Below, in pieces: positions 30,166 to 42,079 of a DNA stretch of 56,329 nt. A program made the translations under genes and the position numbers. Below the pieces are notes generated by a model. The model made no database searches, was not told the origin of the DNA, and worked only from the letters and a program-made list of their open reading frames with translations. The stretch lies in the NCBI GenBank assembly GCA_002633005.1, contig NMRA01000316.1, positions 336,194 through 392,522 of the forward strand, read 5' to 3'. Source of the DNA: Phoronis australis. Lineage: Eukaryota > Phoronida > Phoronidae. Each line of letters begins with the position of its first letter. The stretch's first letter is position 1.

Positions 30166-31850
30166 CACCTTATTCTGGTGGTGTTACTTGTTCTGGGATA
30201 ACTTGCGCCACTTCTAATTCTTGTGTAACCGCAATCCTGATGCAAGGTGGAATTAATAGTATCAGTTACGGTTACATACGGGTCTTCTTTTGCTGCCCGT
30301 ATTTCCATTAGCTGTTCATGGTCTCGCACAGAGCGACAACTTTCGCCTTACCATAGTTACCGATATGTATGTGAACACTGCTCTCAATAGTGGGACAAGT
30401 TGGGCTAATGTAATTTGCTCTAGGGTAGGCTGTGTGGAAGTAATGGGCTGTGTGTACTGTTGTCATGTTTAATTATGTATGTGCTGTATTTGCAAGGAGT
30501 GTGGAATGTTGTAAGCGTTGGTGAGAGGTATACCGATGTTTCAGTAGGTATACATGTAGGTTTCTAGGGACGTACCTATGATGCAAAACAGTTATTCATG
30601 TGGAGAGTTTTGAGATTTCAGTACTTTCTTCATTACGTACCCACTTCAAACGATCGTCAGCATGTACTGATGGGTCACACATTAAATTGACAGTCTGTCT
30701 GCCCATGGTCACGTTTAGGATAGTCATGATAAAGTCCCATCGCCTCACCAAGTGGTTGTTTCGAGCTTACTTTGAAAGTCATGAGGCTCTCACATTTACT
30801 GAGTTTGGTGCATTCGTCTGAAGAGTAGCACCTTATTCATTTAGCTCAGATAATATGACCGAAATGTCAACTTGTCCAAATTTTCTCTTTTTAAGAAAAT
30901 TTCCTCGATTTCGGTTTTGATTTCCTCTTGTTTGATTTCCAGTTTCCTCTTTTTTCATCTCTTTTCATCATCATTTTGACTTTATTTATGCAAAAACGTT
31001 TATTTCAGTTAAGTTTTACAGCACAAAGTATAGTTCTGACACAAGCCTATTTATTTGTGGAACGATACGTCACCTGGAAAATCTGCTTTTGTCGATCATT
31101 CCAAGCCTTAGGAATATACATGTAGGAGCATTCATCCCAAACTAGCTACTAGTGTCGCCTAGCGGCCAACTCGCGAGACTGAGTGATTAAGAAACTGAAA
31201 GCTGGGTCACCTTTCATGTTATTTCGTTTTATTAATGTTATGAGTACGATTACTTGGTTGAGTCCTCGATTTAGTATATCGTCATGTGACTAAGATGATT
31301 TGTTATTAGAATTTAATTATGCTCGAAAATGGGGTAGCCTACATTTCTGCCGCCTCAGCTAAAGTACATGTAGCTTTTCATTTAATATCCTTATGTTTGA
31401 CTCGCTCAAATGAAAGCTAGCTTTCATTGCTGACTATTGTTTCAATCATGTTGTGTGTTACAGTGTCTAGTCTCCCCAACGCACGTCGCAGTGGCGTTCT
31501 CGGTAGAGCTTTCGCGGCCTCTACCCGCTACGACTGAAGAATTTACCGACCGCGAAGTACCACAGTTCTGTAGCGTTGAGTTGCTACATATACATTATTG
31601 TAACTACTGCACTGAAATTGTTGTGGATGAGAAAAATATACATCGTGCACTGGTGTGGTGAAGGTGAATTACTGCAGTCTACGCGCGTTTAGGTCTATAT
31701 GCTTAAACGTGAAGTCGTGCTTATAATCGGAACTGAGGCGCGTATGCCTACACGTGTTAGGGAAACGTTTGAGTAATACCAAGAGGCCGGGTATCTTGTC
31801 ACCTTCGTTGTTTAACAAAAAACGTAAATAAAGGAGTCGTTACAGTAATA
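30166..31850. other. 3' region of RNF145-like gene / intergenic
   Basis: No exon recognised. The first canonical AATAAA downstream of the RNF145-like stop is at 31827-31832 (1.94 kb away), so the 3' UTR may be long or use a variant signal (for example ATTAAA near 30684). Confidence 0.4.
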
Positions 31851-32039
31851 AAGAAATCTCACAAAATGTTGCTTTAATGTGCAACACGTCGATTTTCTTC
31901 CCGTAATGAACACATTTTAGAAAACTAACATTTTTGCACATGTCGCCATAAGTGTATCCAGACTCGGAGATTGCTCGACTACTGCCGTCATGGATTATAA
32001 AACATTTCACGCAGCGACAGGGATGCAGAACACCCAGGT

Positions 32040-32285
32040 GGGGGGGGGCTAGAACGAGCCCCCTCTTTGGAGAAGTAGGCAAAAAAGGTCCGCCTTAGAG
32101 AAACAAAAACTCCGAAAAAGTAGAAAACGAGGCAAAGATCACCAAAAAGGCAGTAACTACCAAAAATTCGGCGGATACACAATTCATTGCTATGAACGTA
32201 CCCCGTGAATCTTAATAAAAGCTCCACTGACATTGTCCGACTCCAACTCCTTCATTTTTAGGCTGGGTGCGCGCATTGCGAACTC
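32040..32285 (+). repeat. R3 interspersed repeat, copy b
   Basis: Matches 51075-51310: GAACGAGCCCCCTCTTTGGA, AAAAAGGTCCGCCTTAGAGA, AACTCCGAAAAAGTAGAAAA, TTCATTGCTATGAACGTACC, GTGAATCTTA and a GGTGCGC end. Length about 245 bp; class unknown; no coding potential. Confidence 0.85.
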
Positions 32286-34175
32286 ACTGAATATGAACGT
32301 AAGCATTGCGGGTAACGACGAGAATACTAATAAGTGATTGATATGTGTTATTGTACTTGTTGCGTTAGAACAACGTAAGATTAATGCAAAGAATGTTACG
32401 CTGCGGAGCTTCGTACTTGCTGAACAAAATCTGAATTTGAAGGGAATGTTATTCTGTAATTTTGAGCAAGACAAAGCAGCTTGGATCGCTGTCGGTAAAA
32501 CATATTAGTTGACAACCTTTCCAAGGTTAAAACTTGTCAACTGACACGATAATAAAAAACAGTTATATTAATGTATACGCAGGTTGTCGACCCCGTAATG
32601 CGATACCTGTGCGTTGAATGCACGTCTTGAAACCATGTATTAAAAACAAATACGTCCGTGTTGAAATGGCAGTATCGTGGCTGAGTTATGCACGATATTA
32701 CTAAGAAAAGACCACAAGGGTTTTGGTTGAATTGGGACAGTGTTATGACCCGGGCATTTCGACAATGTCTTATAGATGTTTCTTATTATTTACGTTACGC
32801 GTCCTTAACCCTAAATCGAGTTCATGCACTTAGACTCAGAGGCGGTTCATTGTTGTAATTAAGGTCCACATTTTATTGAAATTTAATTGTGTCCTTGCCA
32901 TGCTGGCATTCTGAAACTTTCAATTCATTGTTTGCTTGTTAAACTCAATTTTATTATCATGATGGTGTGATTAAACGGCCCTTCAAAGAAATTTCTAATG
33001 TATGCGAATTTCTTCACACCTGTATTTGCATCAGATCAGAACTCCATCCCTGGGTAGCCCTAATATCTGCTTAACAACACCGAAATAAGATTGGGATGCT
33101 ATACGAGACACTGTGTGCAACACTTACACTTCACTAAAATTTGTCGTTTTTAGCACGTTTTGTTATATCACTCAAACAGTAAGAACTCAACTTTCCATTT
33201 CAGTTCAGTGCTAAGAACTAACTCAACATGTTAATATCATATACTGATACACATTCTGTGAATATTTTGTTATATTGCCAGATAAAACTCAACAACATAT
33301 TTTTATGTTAATGTATGCATTTTGTGTGTACATTCTGCACTTAAAGTGGGAATGTCCGTGTGTAATTGAGCCTGGCTAATCGTTTGTCTTCAAACTCGTA
33401 AAATCCAAGTAATAAAATTCACATTCAAACGCAAAATTTGTTTAAATGTCGCATAATCATTGCCCATGCTCACACCTGTGTTTCCGTGTTTACTGAGCAA
33501 GTGTTTTTATTTGATGTGAAAATAAACATCTCAACAGCACAGAGTTTATCCTTTTTGACTGAAATAAATCGTATTTAATTACGTTCAATTGTCTTTATTG
33601 GCCACCGGAAAAGTCTAACTTTTCGAGTGGTGAAGACAACTTTTCCGAGTGAAGAAAAAAACAAATTGTGGAATAAATTTCGAACTCCAAGTAATTCGGA
33701 AAGTGGTGTCATCATTTTCCTAAACAAAATTCCCAATCAATAGCTAGCGTCGGCTGTGGGGACGTACAGTGTAATCCCAATATACCTGATGCATTTTGAA
33801 ATATATTTTGCCATCTCTGTTGTCTCGTGATGCTGTTGTTGAGACTGTTTGGTCATTTTTCCGTAGTCAAAGCAGCAGACGCGTTGCTGAGTTCTTATTT
33901 TTACTTCCTTTAATTAGTTTCGAATTGTTTGGAATTAAAACTAGGCAAGATTTTGCGAGTTTTCTCAGCTTTATTTTTCACCAACGTATTGAGTTCAAAT
34001 CCGAGGAATTTAATTGCCGATGTTTCAATGTGACTTTGAAACACCTATTTTAAAAAATCGCCTACGCTTTTTATGCTCAATCGTTTCGTGAGCATTCCTT
34101 GACATACCTTCTTGAAACAGTAATAGAGGTTATGCCAGGTTGCCAGAATACATGTAAGTACACGTATGCAATTTG
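32286..34175. other. Unassigned AT-rich intergenic DNA
   Basis: Nothing coding recognised. Small features: a dyad around 32505-32540 (AGTTGACAA ... TTGTCAACT) and a short duplication, ACTTTTCGAGTG / ACTTTTCCGAGTG, near 33618-33650. Confidence 0.5.
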
Positions 34176-34475
34176 TTACATATAGTTGCGATATAAAGCC
34201 TTATGCAGAGTTTGAACTAACCCAAAGTGATTTATTGGGCACTGAAGGAAATGAATCCGGAGATGCTCGTCTCTGAAAGGGTACGTCTTATCGTGGATAA
34301 ACTGCTCGTGAGTAAGCCTGCGGCCAGTTCCGTACCAATACATGTAGTCTACTTGCCTTCTGCTGAAGTACCCCGGAGCCGTGAAAATGTCTTGGGTGGT
34401 GATGTACTCGCAGTTACCCTCCGTCGCCGTGTGGTTGATTTTTGGGGAGTAAAATGAACGCAAAAACGGTGCCAT
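34176..34475 (-). CDS. Hypothetical protein, 99 codons, minus strand
   Basis: An ATG-to-stop frame with protein-like composition, rich in aromatic and charged residues (for example YITTQDIFTAPGYFSRRQVD and RRLTHEQFIHDKTYPF). It is moderately GC-richer than its AT-rich flanks, which is unusual here for chance. No signal peptide, membrane segment or known domain is seen. The complementary strand is also open over 76 codons, which weakens the case. It might be a single-exon gene, an exon, or a relic of an inserted element. Confidence 0.35.
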   Translation of the reverse strand: MAPFLRSFYSPKINHTATEGNCEYITTQDIFTAPGYFSRRQVDYMYWYGTGRRLTHEQFIHDKTYPFRDEHLRIHFLQCPINHFGLVQTLHKALYRNYM

Positions 34476-35320
34476 AATCTCAAATAAATTTTAATTAAAT
34501 CGCGATCTCAATTCTTTAAAATAAAACACGCCTGAATAAGATTAACCCGTGTACCTACATGTATAGTATGTGATTTTTGTACAGTTCATGTGCGTCTGTT
34601 ACAATGCTTTAGTACGGAATCTGGTGAAACAAATTAATATCACCACTGTGACAATACCACCATAACTCTTGGCTAAAACTTGATATTGTTTGGTTTATTA
34701 GCTTCATAAAAACATAATCATTGGAGATAAGTGCTCCGACTCAAAGTTGGGTTTTTGAATTGTTAAGATAATATGTTGATATGGATGCCTAATTAATAGT
34801 ATTTCGAAATTCGAAAATAATATCAAACAATTTCACCCCACATGCAAAAACATCAGATACCGAGGCCTCGGGCGCTTACGTGACGCAAATTCACGAGCAG
34901 TTTTGTAACTTAGCAAATAATAATTTGCGATGTTAGCGTGTTCATGTAACCTTGTTTTTACGGTTCCATTGTTTTGTGTGTTTACTTCGACTCATTTAAT
35001 ATATGTATATATCAAAAGTAAACCGTAAACAGTCGTGTTGTATTTACTTCAGACGCCTATTTTGCAAGAATTTGTGTAAATGTAAGTACGATATGCTAAA
35101 TAGAAGTCGAACAAAAATCACGAAATGTCACCCGAGGTCAAAATATTGGTCACAAACGTCAATCAATTTACTCATTCATGCACGTTGTAAACAGCTTTTA
35201 TTTATTTTTGTTTGTATTTATTATTGTGTAAACATTCAGCTTTAGAATATTAGACTGAACTCACAATTATTGTGACGGCAGCACCGTGAACCACGTGATC
35301 TGGCCTTAATCCCGTGGGTT
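34476..35320. other. Unassigned AT-rich intergenic DNA
   Basis: No exon, repeat or RNA gene recognised. Confidence 0.5.
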
Positions 35321-35321
35321 T

Positions 35322-36100
35322 AGACCCCCGGGGGATACTCCTGTGGGAGCGGTACGGGACGTGTCGCTCCAAAGGTTGACTTTCGCGGCCGGTTTGCCTA
35401 AGAAAGGACGCCCTTTATGACAAAATTCAGTACAGAAGGATGTTTTCCGACGAAACTCCGTACATCAAGGGTTCATTTATTGGGAAATACAAACTCCTTT
35501 CCTGCCCCAACTGCACATATACAAGGTTTTCACTATTACAGTTTAAAAAGTTTCTGTCACAAATGATGTTCTTATTACTGACGAGCTATTTTCTGAATTT
35601 AGCCAAAGGCCGGATTCGAACTCAGAGCAGTCGCAGTCGCTACCTGCCGCCTTACTCATGCGAGCTGAATCACAATCGAAATACAATGTTTCATGCGCGT
35701 AGACGGTCATCGGCTTTGATTTCAGCGAATACCTGCTGGCCGACATCGTCGAGAATGTGGAGATTTGTGATGAAATCACAAAAAACAACGGATTTTACTG
35801 TTTTATTGCTCTAGTCAAATTAAATACCTTAAAAAAGTCTATCGCATCCAACAACAGCACCCCAACCTGCGCATTTCGGCAAGCATGAACATAAATGCCC
35901 CTTTCACGGGATTAACAATTGTGCTGTCCAAGAATCCCCCTAGGAAGTGTTAGGTCTGTGGCATTCACACCGACAAAATCCTTCTCAATGGAAACCGTTT
36001 CATCTGATCTCCCCTGTGCATGAGAGTGCCAATGCTCTAAATAGGGGGATGTCCTTATTTTCCAGTCGCACTCAAACAATCTGAGTACCCCCGGGCTTTA
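35322..36100. mobile_element. TIR-type element with CCCGGGGG(A)TACTC ends
   Basis: The left end at 35327 reads CCCGGGGGATACTC. The right end at 36082-36094 is GAGTACCCCCGGG, the reverse complement of CCCGGGGGTACTC. TTTAG stands immediately outside both ends in direct orientation, as a 5-bp target-site duplication would. The roughly 770-bp interior holds a tRNA-like segment (35603-35676) and no transposase, so it would be non-autonomous. Interpretation is inferred from the ends. Confidence 0.5.
35603..35676 (-). mobile_element. tRNA-derived SINE head (minus)
   Basis: On the minus strand a good B-box (GAGTTCGAATCC) follows, at tRNA-like distance, a D-arm-like GCTCGCATGAGTAAGGCGGC. The acceptor stems do not pair, so it is read as a SINE head or tRNA pseudogene. 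Confidence 0.45.
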
Positions 36101-38600
36101 GGTATACGTGACAAAAATCACGATTCGATAACTCCGACTTGAGTCGGACAAAATAAGGTAACTGTTACCGTTGTTGAAAAGTGTAATCAAAATAAACCAC
36201 CATCTGTAATCAGATCAACTTCTTTTCAGAGAAGAATGTTTCATCGCCGCTGCCTGGTTGAAACGAGAGCGTAAATCTTTGTATAAATGAAGCGGTTATC
36301 ACCGGCGTCTGGCAATCGAGCATGTCGAAGCGGCCACAAAAATTCGTGGTCTAGACCAGCGAGTGCAGATACATAAACACCTTTTATCAGACGGAGAAAA
36401 TTCGTGTCTAATTTATGCGAATCTACATCACTGGTAAGAATTGCGTGATTTGTACACGATCTAATTAATGCGCACTTAATTTGGTTGAAGATAGCATTAT
36501 CATCATCATCATCACGTCATCATCATGGTCAGTTGTCCCAAGGGCGGTAACGAGTCATTACTGACAGCGGGATGTCTTATTCAAGTTACATGAGTGTAAA
36601 TCACTGCTTTTGCATCGACTAATTAAATAGTTCATTGCGCTCTATTTTTCACTCTAGAGATATCAATTTGACATCCGTTTTATTCATCGTCATCATCGTT
36701 AGCATCTTCGTCATCACTTGTTCCTGGACACAAATAAGTCAATAAATGGCAACACATAATAAATCTAAATATAGATGATGTAGTAGACCTAAAATATTGC
36801 ATTTTGCCACAGATTCCGTTGGAACATCTTCATTAAAAGTGTGCCATTATTGCATTCATTTTACTGTTCTTTTTATTATTTTGTTTAATGTATGTGATTA
36901 TTAAGTCCTCTGTTTTGTGCGTCGTCGGTATACTGTACTTGGCATTTTTGGACACTTGTTCCGCTTTGCAAACCATTTCCGTCAGAACTTTATGATGGCA
37001 GTTCTCGATGTATGCCATTAAAATGTACCAAAACATAAGGGCGGATTTTTAATTATTCTTTTTAGTCTTTGGTGACACATCAACAAAGTGTCCAGTTGGT
37101 GAATGACACCGTACTTTATTTCCTCATTTAGTGCAAACGTAATGGCACATATTCCTAGTACACGTATGTCAGTGTTATCTTGTTAGATGGTCATATGTGT
37201 TTTATAATCAATTAATGAACGTTGTGAATACAAAGGAAAATTACCTTTGAGGATTTTAGTTTACGTGAGGACCGTAAAAAATGTCCAGGCTTCGCTGCTA
37301 AAATTCGAACATCTTGTCTCTCAAACGGTTGTTCAGATTCATGTGAAACTGAGGTTTATGCACTGTTCTTAACACGCTCTTAGGAATGGTTTTTCAAGTT
37401 TTCAATTTTTGCATTAGGGACATTTGCAATTTTCATGAAAAAAATCAAAAGTTGCAAACCATAAATCTAAATTCAAACAATAATCTAGAAAACTGCAACA
37501 GCATTTTTTGAGATTTCATTTTGAACATGTTTATGAGGGGAAATTTGGTCGTGTTATCGATACCCTGGTTTTCTTATTAGTGCATCATTTTCTGATAAAT
37601 TTTACAAAAAAGACATGGTCACATGACAAATTTTAAGGTCATGTTGGTAAAAAGTAAAAAATATAATATTACAGTCCTTCTGTTTTCAAAAAATACGTTT
37701 TACTGAATTACAGTCTTTAGTTTTTAAATACTCCTTGGATAAAAACACCGACTGGTCGATAACTTCCTACCCAAACCTTGAAGTTTAATGTCCTACAGTG
37801 GCAATTTTCTGTCGATGATGCATGTACATCAGACGAGTGTAAAGGCGTTGAAATTTTAGTGACATATTAAAAGTACTTGGATTTTCTTTTGCATCAAAGA
37901 GATATTTAAGATTATGTTATGCTCCAAACTTTAAGTGTCAGAGCATTTTATCCTATTTAGCTGCCTATGAAGCGAAAATCGAAAACTCCTCTCATAAAAT
38001 CGGCCTCATAATATTCCTTGCTAGAATCATAACGTGGTAACGAAGATGTTACGATACCGCCAAAAAGTAAAATGCCTACTTCAATTTTCGTTCCTTTTTA
38101 GCAAAGAACTTAAAGCGCAAGATGATCTTTGTTTTGTCACCGTTAATAAGTTTTAGTTAAGAACATCTTCATGTAGGATAAACTGGTCGATTAGAATCTG
38201 ACAAAGAGGCCGAAAAGATCTTTTGCTTCCTGGGTCATTGAACTTATCTTAGTAGTAGTAAACGCTCGTGCTTAAAGATATTTTACTGTTATCAGTGATC
38301 ATTGATAAAAAGATACCAGGCATGAAAATTTCCTGTCCTGGCGTGTTAAACTGTAGGTCCTGGGGCGATAAATTTTGGCTTTGAGTATATTTTTTGTCCT
38401 GCAGAGAATTTAATTCTTGAACAGAAAAATTGTGTCTTGGAATTTTTTCCGCTTTGGCTTTCCCATTAGCCCCACCGGAATGAGCAAAAATTTCCACCAT
38501 CTGTGAGGTAACAGACGGGTGTTCAAAACGTTTCACATCCCCTCCGTCCTTGAGTTAATTACATACATTTTGCTCATTGAGCAGAATCGGTAATCGAAGT
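36101..38600. other. Unassigned intergenic DNA
   Basis: A short TCA-trinucleotide microsatellite lies at 36499-36530. A minus-strand frame at 38249-38536 (95 codons) is Gln/Ser/Lys-rich, without a domain, and contains internally repeated CCTGG...AAATTTTG phrases. I do not call it a gene. Confidence 0.45.
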
Positions 38601-41194
38601 TTTGTTGATGAAAGGTAGCTCGAGGTCATGCCGTCCACGCAGCGAGTAAAATTAGAACAATTTACTCCTGGAACGTGCTGTCATTGGGTTTAGTGTAGAC
38701 GCTAATTAGCAGGGGCAACTAGCTAAGGGGCAAGTTGTTCTAGGGTACTGACTCGTACTATGGGCACGACCTGGGCATCGAAGTTGTTAAAGCCATCATC
38801 ATCTTATCAGGTGTCACTTGTCTTGCCGTAGGGCAACATTCCAATAGCTGTGTTGTAAGCTATGCTTTTGTTGGGGTCTACTTGTTCTGTGGACAAGCTC
38901 AATCGCCCTGGGACCATTGCGCTGTTTTCGACAGGGATGTGCAGTCAGTTGATAAAAGTACTTCTAGTGAAAAAGTGGATCCTTTTGTTGTCGGGTAGTT
39001 TTCAGATTAGCAGTACGATTGTAAGCTTCAACGAGAATATGACACCCTTTGGTGGAGTGGGTAGTACAGTAGATGACATCAGGACCCAGTTTTTAACCTC
39101 AAAATTGAACCCTTTGGTGGGTGAATATTTTTTAGAATCGGTTGCAATACTAGTGTAAAACATTCAGAATTCCGTTTTTTTTTCGTAATGTTTATTACGA
39201 AATCTTCGATTCAATGAATATACATAACCCAGAAAGCGACAAGAGGCATTGTATCTGGGTTAAAAAGTACAAAGAAATCTATATACAATTATTTTTACAC
39301 AAATACATAAATTAAAAAAAATGTTGTTAAGATTACAATGACATATGATTATAAAAGTAAATAAATCATTTTCATACACATGTACACAATTCTATCCACT
39401 CACACAAAGAGATTTAATATTATAAAGAAATTTTGATACTATTTCGAATAAAACCTTATTTTCATTTGGGTTGAGTTCTTGAAAAAATGGTGGTCACTAG
39501 ACAGCAGGTCTAGAACGGTAGACGCTACACGCACATGTCAGACAATTTGAAATCATGGAAATTTGAATTAAAATTAATACGTTCGCAAGATGTAATTGAA
39601 TTTATACATGTGGTATTGGCGTTGTAAAGCAACTGAATCTTTTAAAATTCTAACAATAAAATGTTTACTTAATGGTATTGTAGCATGAGAATCGCAGAAT
39701 ATTCAAATTCTGGTAAACATCATACGTTTTCAGTTCAAGTTTCACTTTGAAATTGAATGTTTAGGCATGGAGTATTGAAACAAATTTTAAAATCAAATCG
39801 AATGTTCAATTTGAAATTGAAAAATGAAATGTCAATTGTCACTATTCAAACGGGTACTAATTTTAAGTTTGTTTTTTATTTATATTTTTAAAATTATTTG
39901 TCATCCAATATTCTAAACGAGTGAAAATTGAAACATGGCCGCAAGCGGTTTATTGTTCTTACTTTCATTTTACAAACTAAAATCGTCTATGAAATATGTA
40001 CCAATTTGATTTAAGTTTTATACTTCAATTTGAATGGAACCTGTACGTTATTATTAAGACACACATGTTTATTGTATAATCTCGCACAAGTAACGTTGAA
40101 AGTCAGAATGCTGTTCAAGCCAGGACAATGAAAAAAACCTGGGAAAGTTAGCAGGCGTTCGCCGCCTGGGTCTACCCGTCAATACCATGTTATGCAACTA
40201 AATATGATATTTGTCTCGGTGTTTGTTCAAGCTGAATATTATAAAATACTTGCAACTTCGCACTATTACAAGCATAATCGCCCGTTTGTATTCAACCATC
40301 CTTGTGGTCAAAGTTTTGTATAGGTCTAAAGATCGCTGCTCACGTCATCACGGATTACAAGTGGTGCAGTTGACGCACATATTCGTGGAAGTTCTCGCCT
40401 CAATTAGCCTTTTGAACCGAGGGATCATCTCTTCAACATTCAGTTACCCCGGTCATTACATTTGCAATGTGTATAGAACACTATTATTTACCGTAAAGAA
40501 GCCGCGGTAAACAAAACACGAACTTTAGTACAATTGCTCACCAGTGTGCGCGGACCCGATGGTGGGGAACACTCGAGTATGACGGCAAAGAGACATGTGC
40601 TGTAAATCGTTCATAACATATAGAAAGTCGACGTAACTGCGCAAATTACGGTAAATGAACATTTATTTTTAAGGCTTCCTGGTTTTGACTGCATTAAACG
40701 GAGAATGTCTGTGTTCTCTTTGAACGCGATAGTGTTGTCGGACACGAATTTGGCGAATTAAGCAACCGTGATTCAAATTAATCCAATTTCTCTGTGTTAT
40801 ACATATTATCTATGCTGTCAAGTCCCAAATTTCGCATACCCTCGCATTATTTAACAATAAAAGCGGTTCGGATTTTTCCGTGGAACGTGATTAATTTTTT
40901 CGTGAATACCATTAGATAATGAAATCACATGTGGAATTGGAGATTGTCGTCCCGTATAAAAGTTTTGTTTCCATGCACGAATGCGAAAATTCCTGTTCTT
41001 CATAATTTTCCATTTATTTTTGTTCAAGGGGACTAAAAATTGACTATTTTATATTTTAGTTTTATGTAGGAAGCCTATTGTGTCTTAGGCACTGGTAAAT
41101 CTTTATTATGACCCCAATACAAAATCGATCGAATTGTGCACCATACAAATATAACTGCGATTACTATAATTATTGTTTTAATGTTCAATTGCAG
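38601..41194. other. Unassigned AT-rich DNA upstream of the 41.2-kb exon
   Basis: Contains the diverged relative of the 29.9-kb tandem repeat at 38625-38750. The rest is AT-rich, and no upstream exon of the following gene could be identified. The stretch just before 41195 ends in a reasonable acceptor (TTCAATTGCAG). Confidence 0.45.
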
Positions 41195-42079
41195 TGCATG
41201 ATGTGTCGACCCAGAGCAAGCGCTACAGACATGAAGAAGGGGCTTAAGGTTCAGCAACAACAGTATGAAAGCATAGAGCCTTTGAAGTTAACGCCTCGGC
41301 TGCGCTCATCGTATCCTCCCCCCTTAGTCAAGACAAACAGCCAACCGCTGATGCTAACAAGAGAAAACGACGACGCCAAGATCACCCCTGAGTTACACGT
41401 ACACGGCTCGCAGGCCAAAGCAGCCTTTCGAAGACGCGCGCACACACTAGGCGAAAGTACTTTGCGAAGAAGTGTCCTTACAAGGCCATCATCGGCGATT
41501 GACAATCAGTTGCCACGAATTCCGCTTGAAAAGCAACGCGAGGCAGATAAACGGAATTTGCATTTATCAGAGAACGTCCCACATTGCCCGGTGCCGAGAC
41601 CTCCGCAAACGAAATGTTTGGTCAACCGAATCAAAAGTTCCAAGACTGTGACTAAACGGTATAAAGAGAAAAATGACATCGTCCATACCAACTACCAAGG
41701 ACCCCAAGAGTTACTGAAGAGCGGTAACTATACGGCGGATAAAAGAGCGAGCCGAACGAAAGGAAAATCCAAATCCCAACTCGTACTGCAGTTCCCTTAC
41801 TTGAAACGTTTGCTGGCATATAAAGAACCCGAGTTCGAAACAGCGACGTCCAATAACAATTCTTCAGAAACTGGGGATAATTGGGTTAAAGAGAATGAAA
41901 AAACAGTCGATGAATTAAATCACGATTCCCTGGAAAAGATCGGAACTAATGAGGAGGCGGAAAACGAACTTAGTCAAGAATTCAATGACTACATAACGTC
42001 CTGGCTAGCTGACGTAGAAAGTGCAATCAATTTGGCTGAAAACGATGCTGCTTTGACATCTATTGTCGAAATTAGATGA
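41195..42079 (+). CDS. Uncharacterised protein, probable last or only coding exon
   Basis: An open frame of 293 codons from the first ATG (41198), immediately after an acceptor-like TTCAATTGCAG at 41194. It is far longer than chance would give in this region. The product is hydrophilic and probably disordered. It has a basic N-terminal two-thirds (Arg/Lys/Pro/Ser-rich, for example PRLRSSYPPPL and RRRAHTLGESTLRRSV) and an acidic last 80 residues (Glu/Asn/Asp-rich, ending in a predicted amphipathic helix, YITSWLADVESAINLAEN). No signal peptide, membrane helix or known domain is recognised. AATAAA follows at 42467. The frame stays open upstream to 41108, but that part reads like intron. It could be a lineage-restricted adaptor or cytoskeletal protein; I cannot assign a function. 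Confidence 0.7.
   Translation, partial: CMMCRPRASATDMKKGLKVQQQQYESIEPLKLTPRLRSSYPPPLVKTNSQPLMLTRENDDAKITPELHVHGSQAKAAFRRRAHTLGESTLRRSVLTRPSSAIDNQLPRIPLEKQREADKRNLHLSENVPHCPVPRPPQTKCLVNRIKSSKTVTKRYKEKNDIVHTNYQGPQELLKSGNYTADKRASRTKGKSKSQLVLQFPYLKRLLAYKEPEFETATSNNNSSETGDNWVKENEKTVDELNHDSLEKIGTNEEAENELSQEFNDYITSWLADVESAINLAENDAALTSIVEIR

Noticed and set aside
31151-31164. CTCF-like site GTCGCCTAGCGGCC
   Set aside because: At least three mismatches to the core consensus.
38249-38536. 95-codon minus-strand frame
   Set aside because: Low-complexity Gln/Ser/Lys content and internally repeated nucleotide phrases; no domain.
41108-41197. First 30 codons of the 41.1-kb frame
   Set aside because: AT-rich, ends in a splice-acceptor-like TTCAATTGCAG; reads as intron, so the exon is started at 41195.
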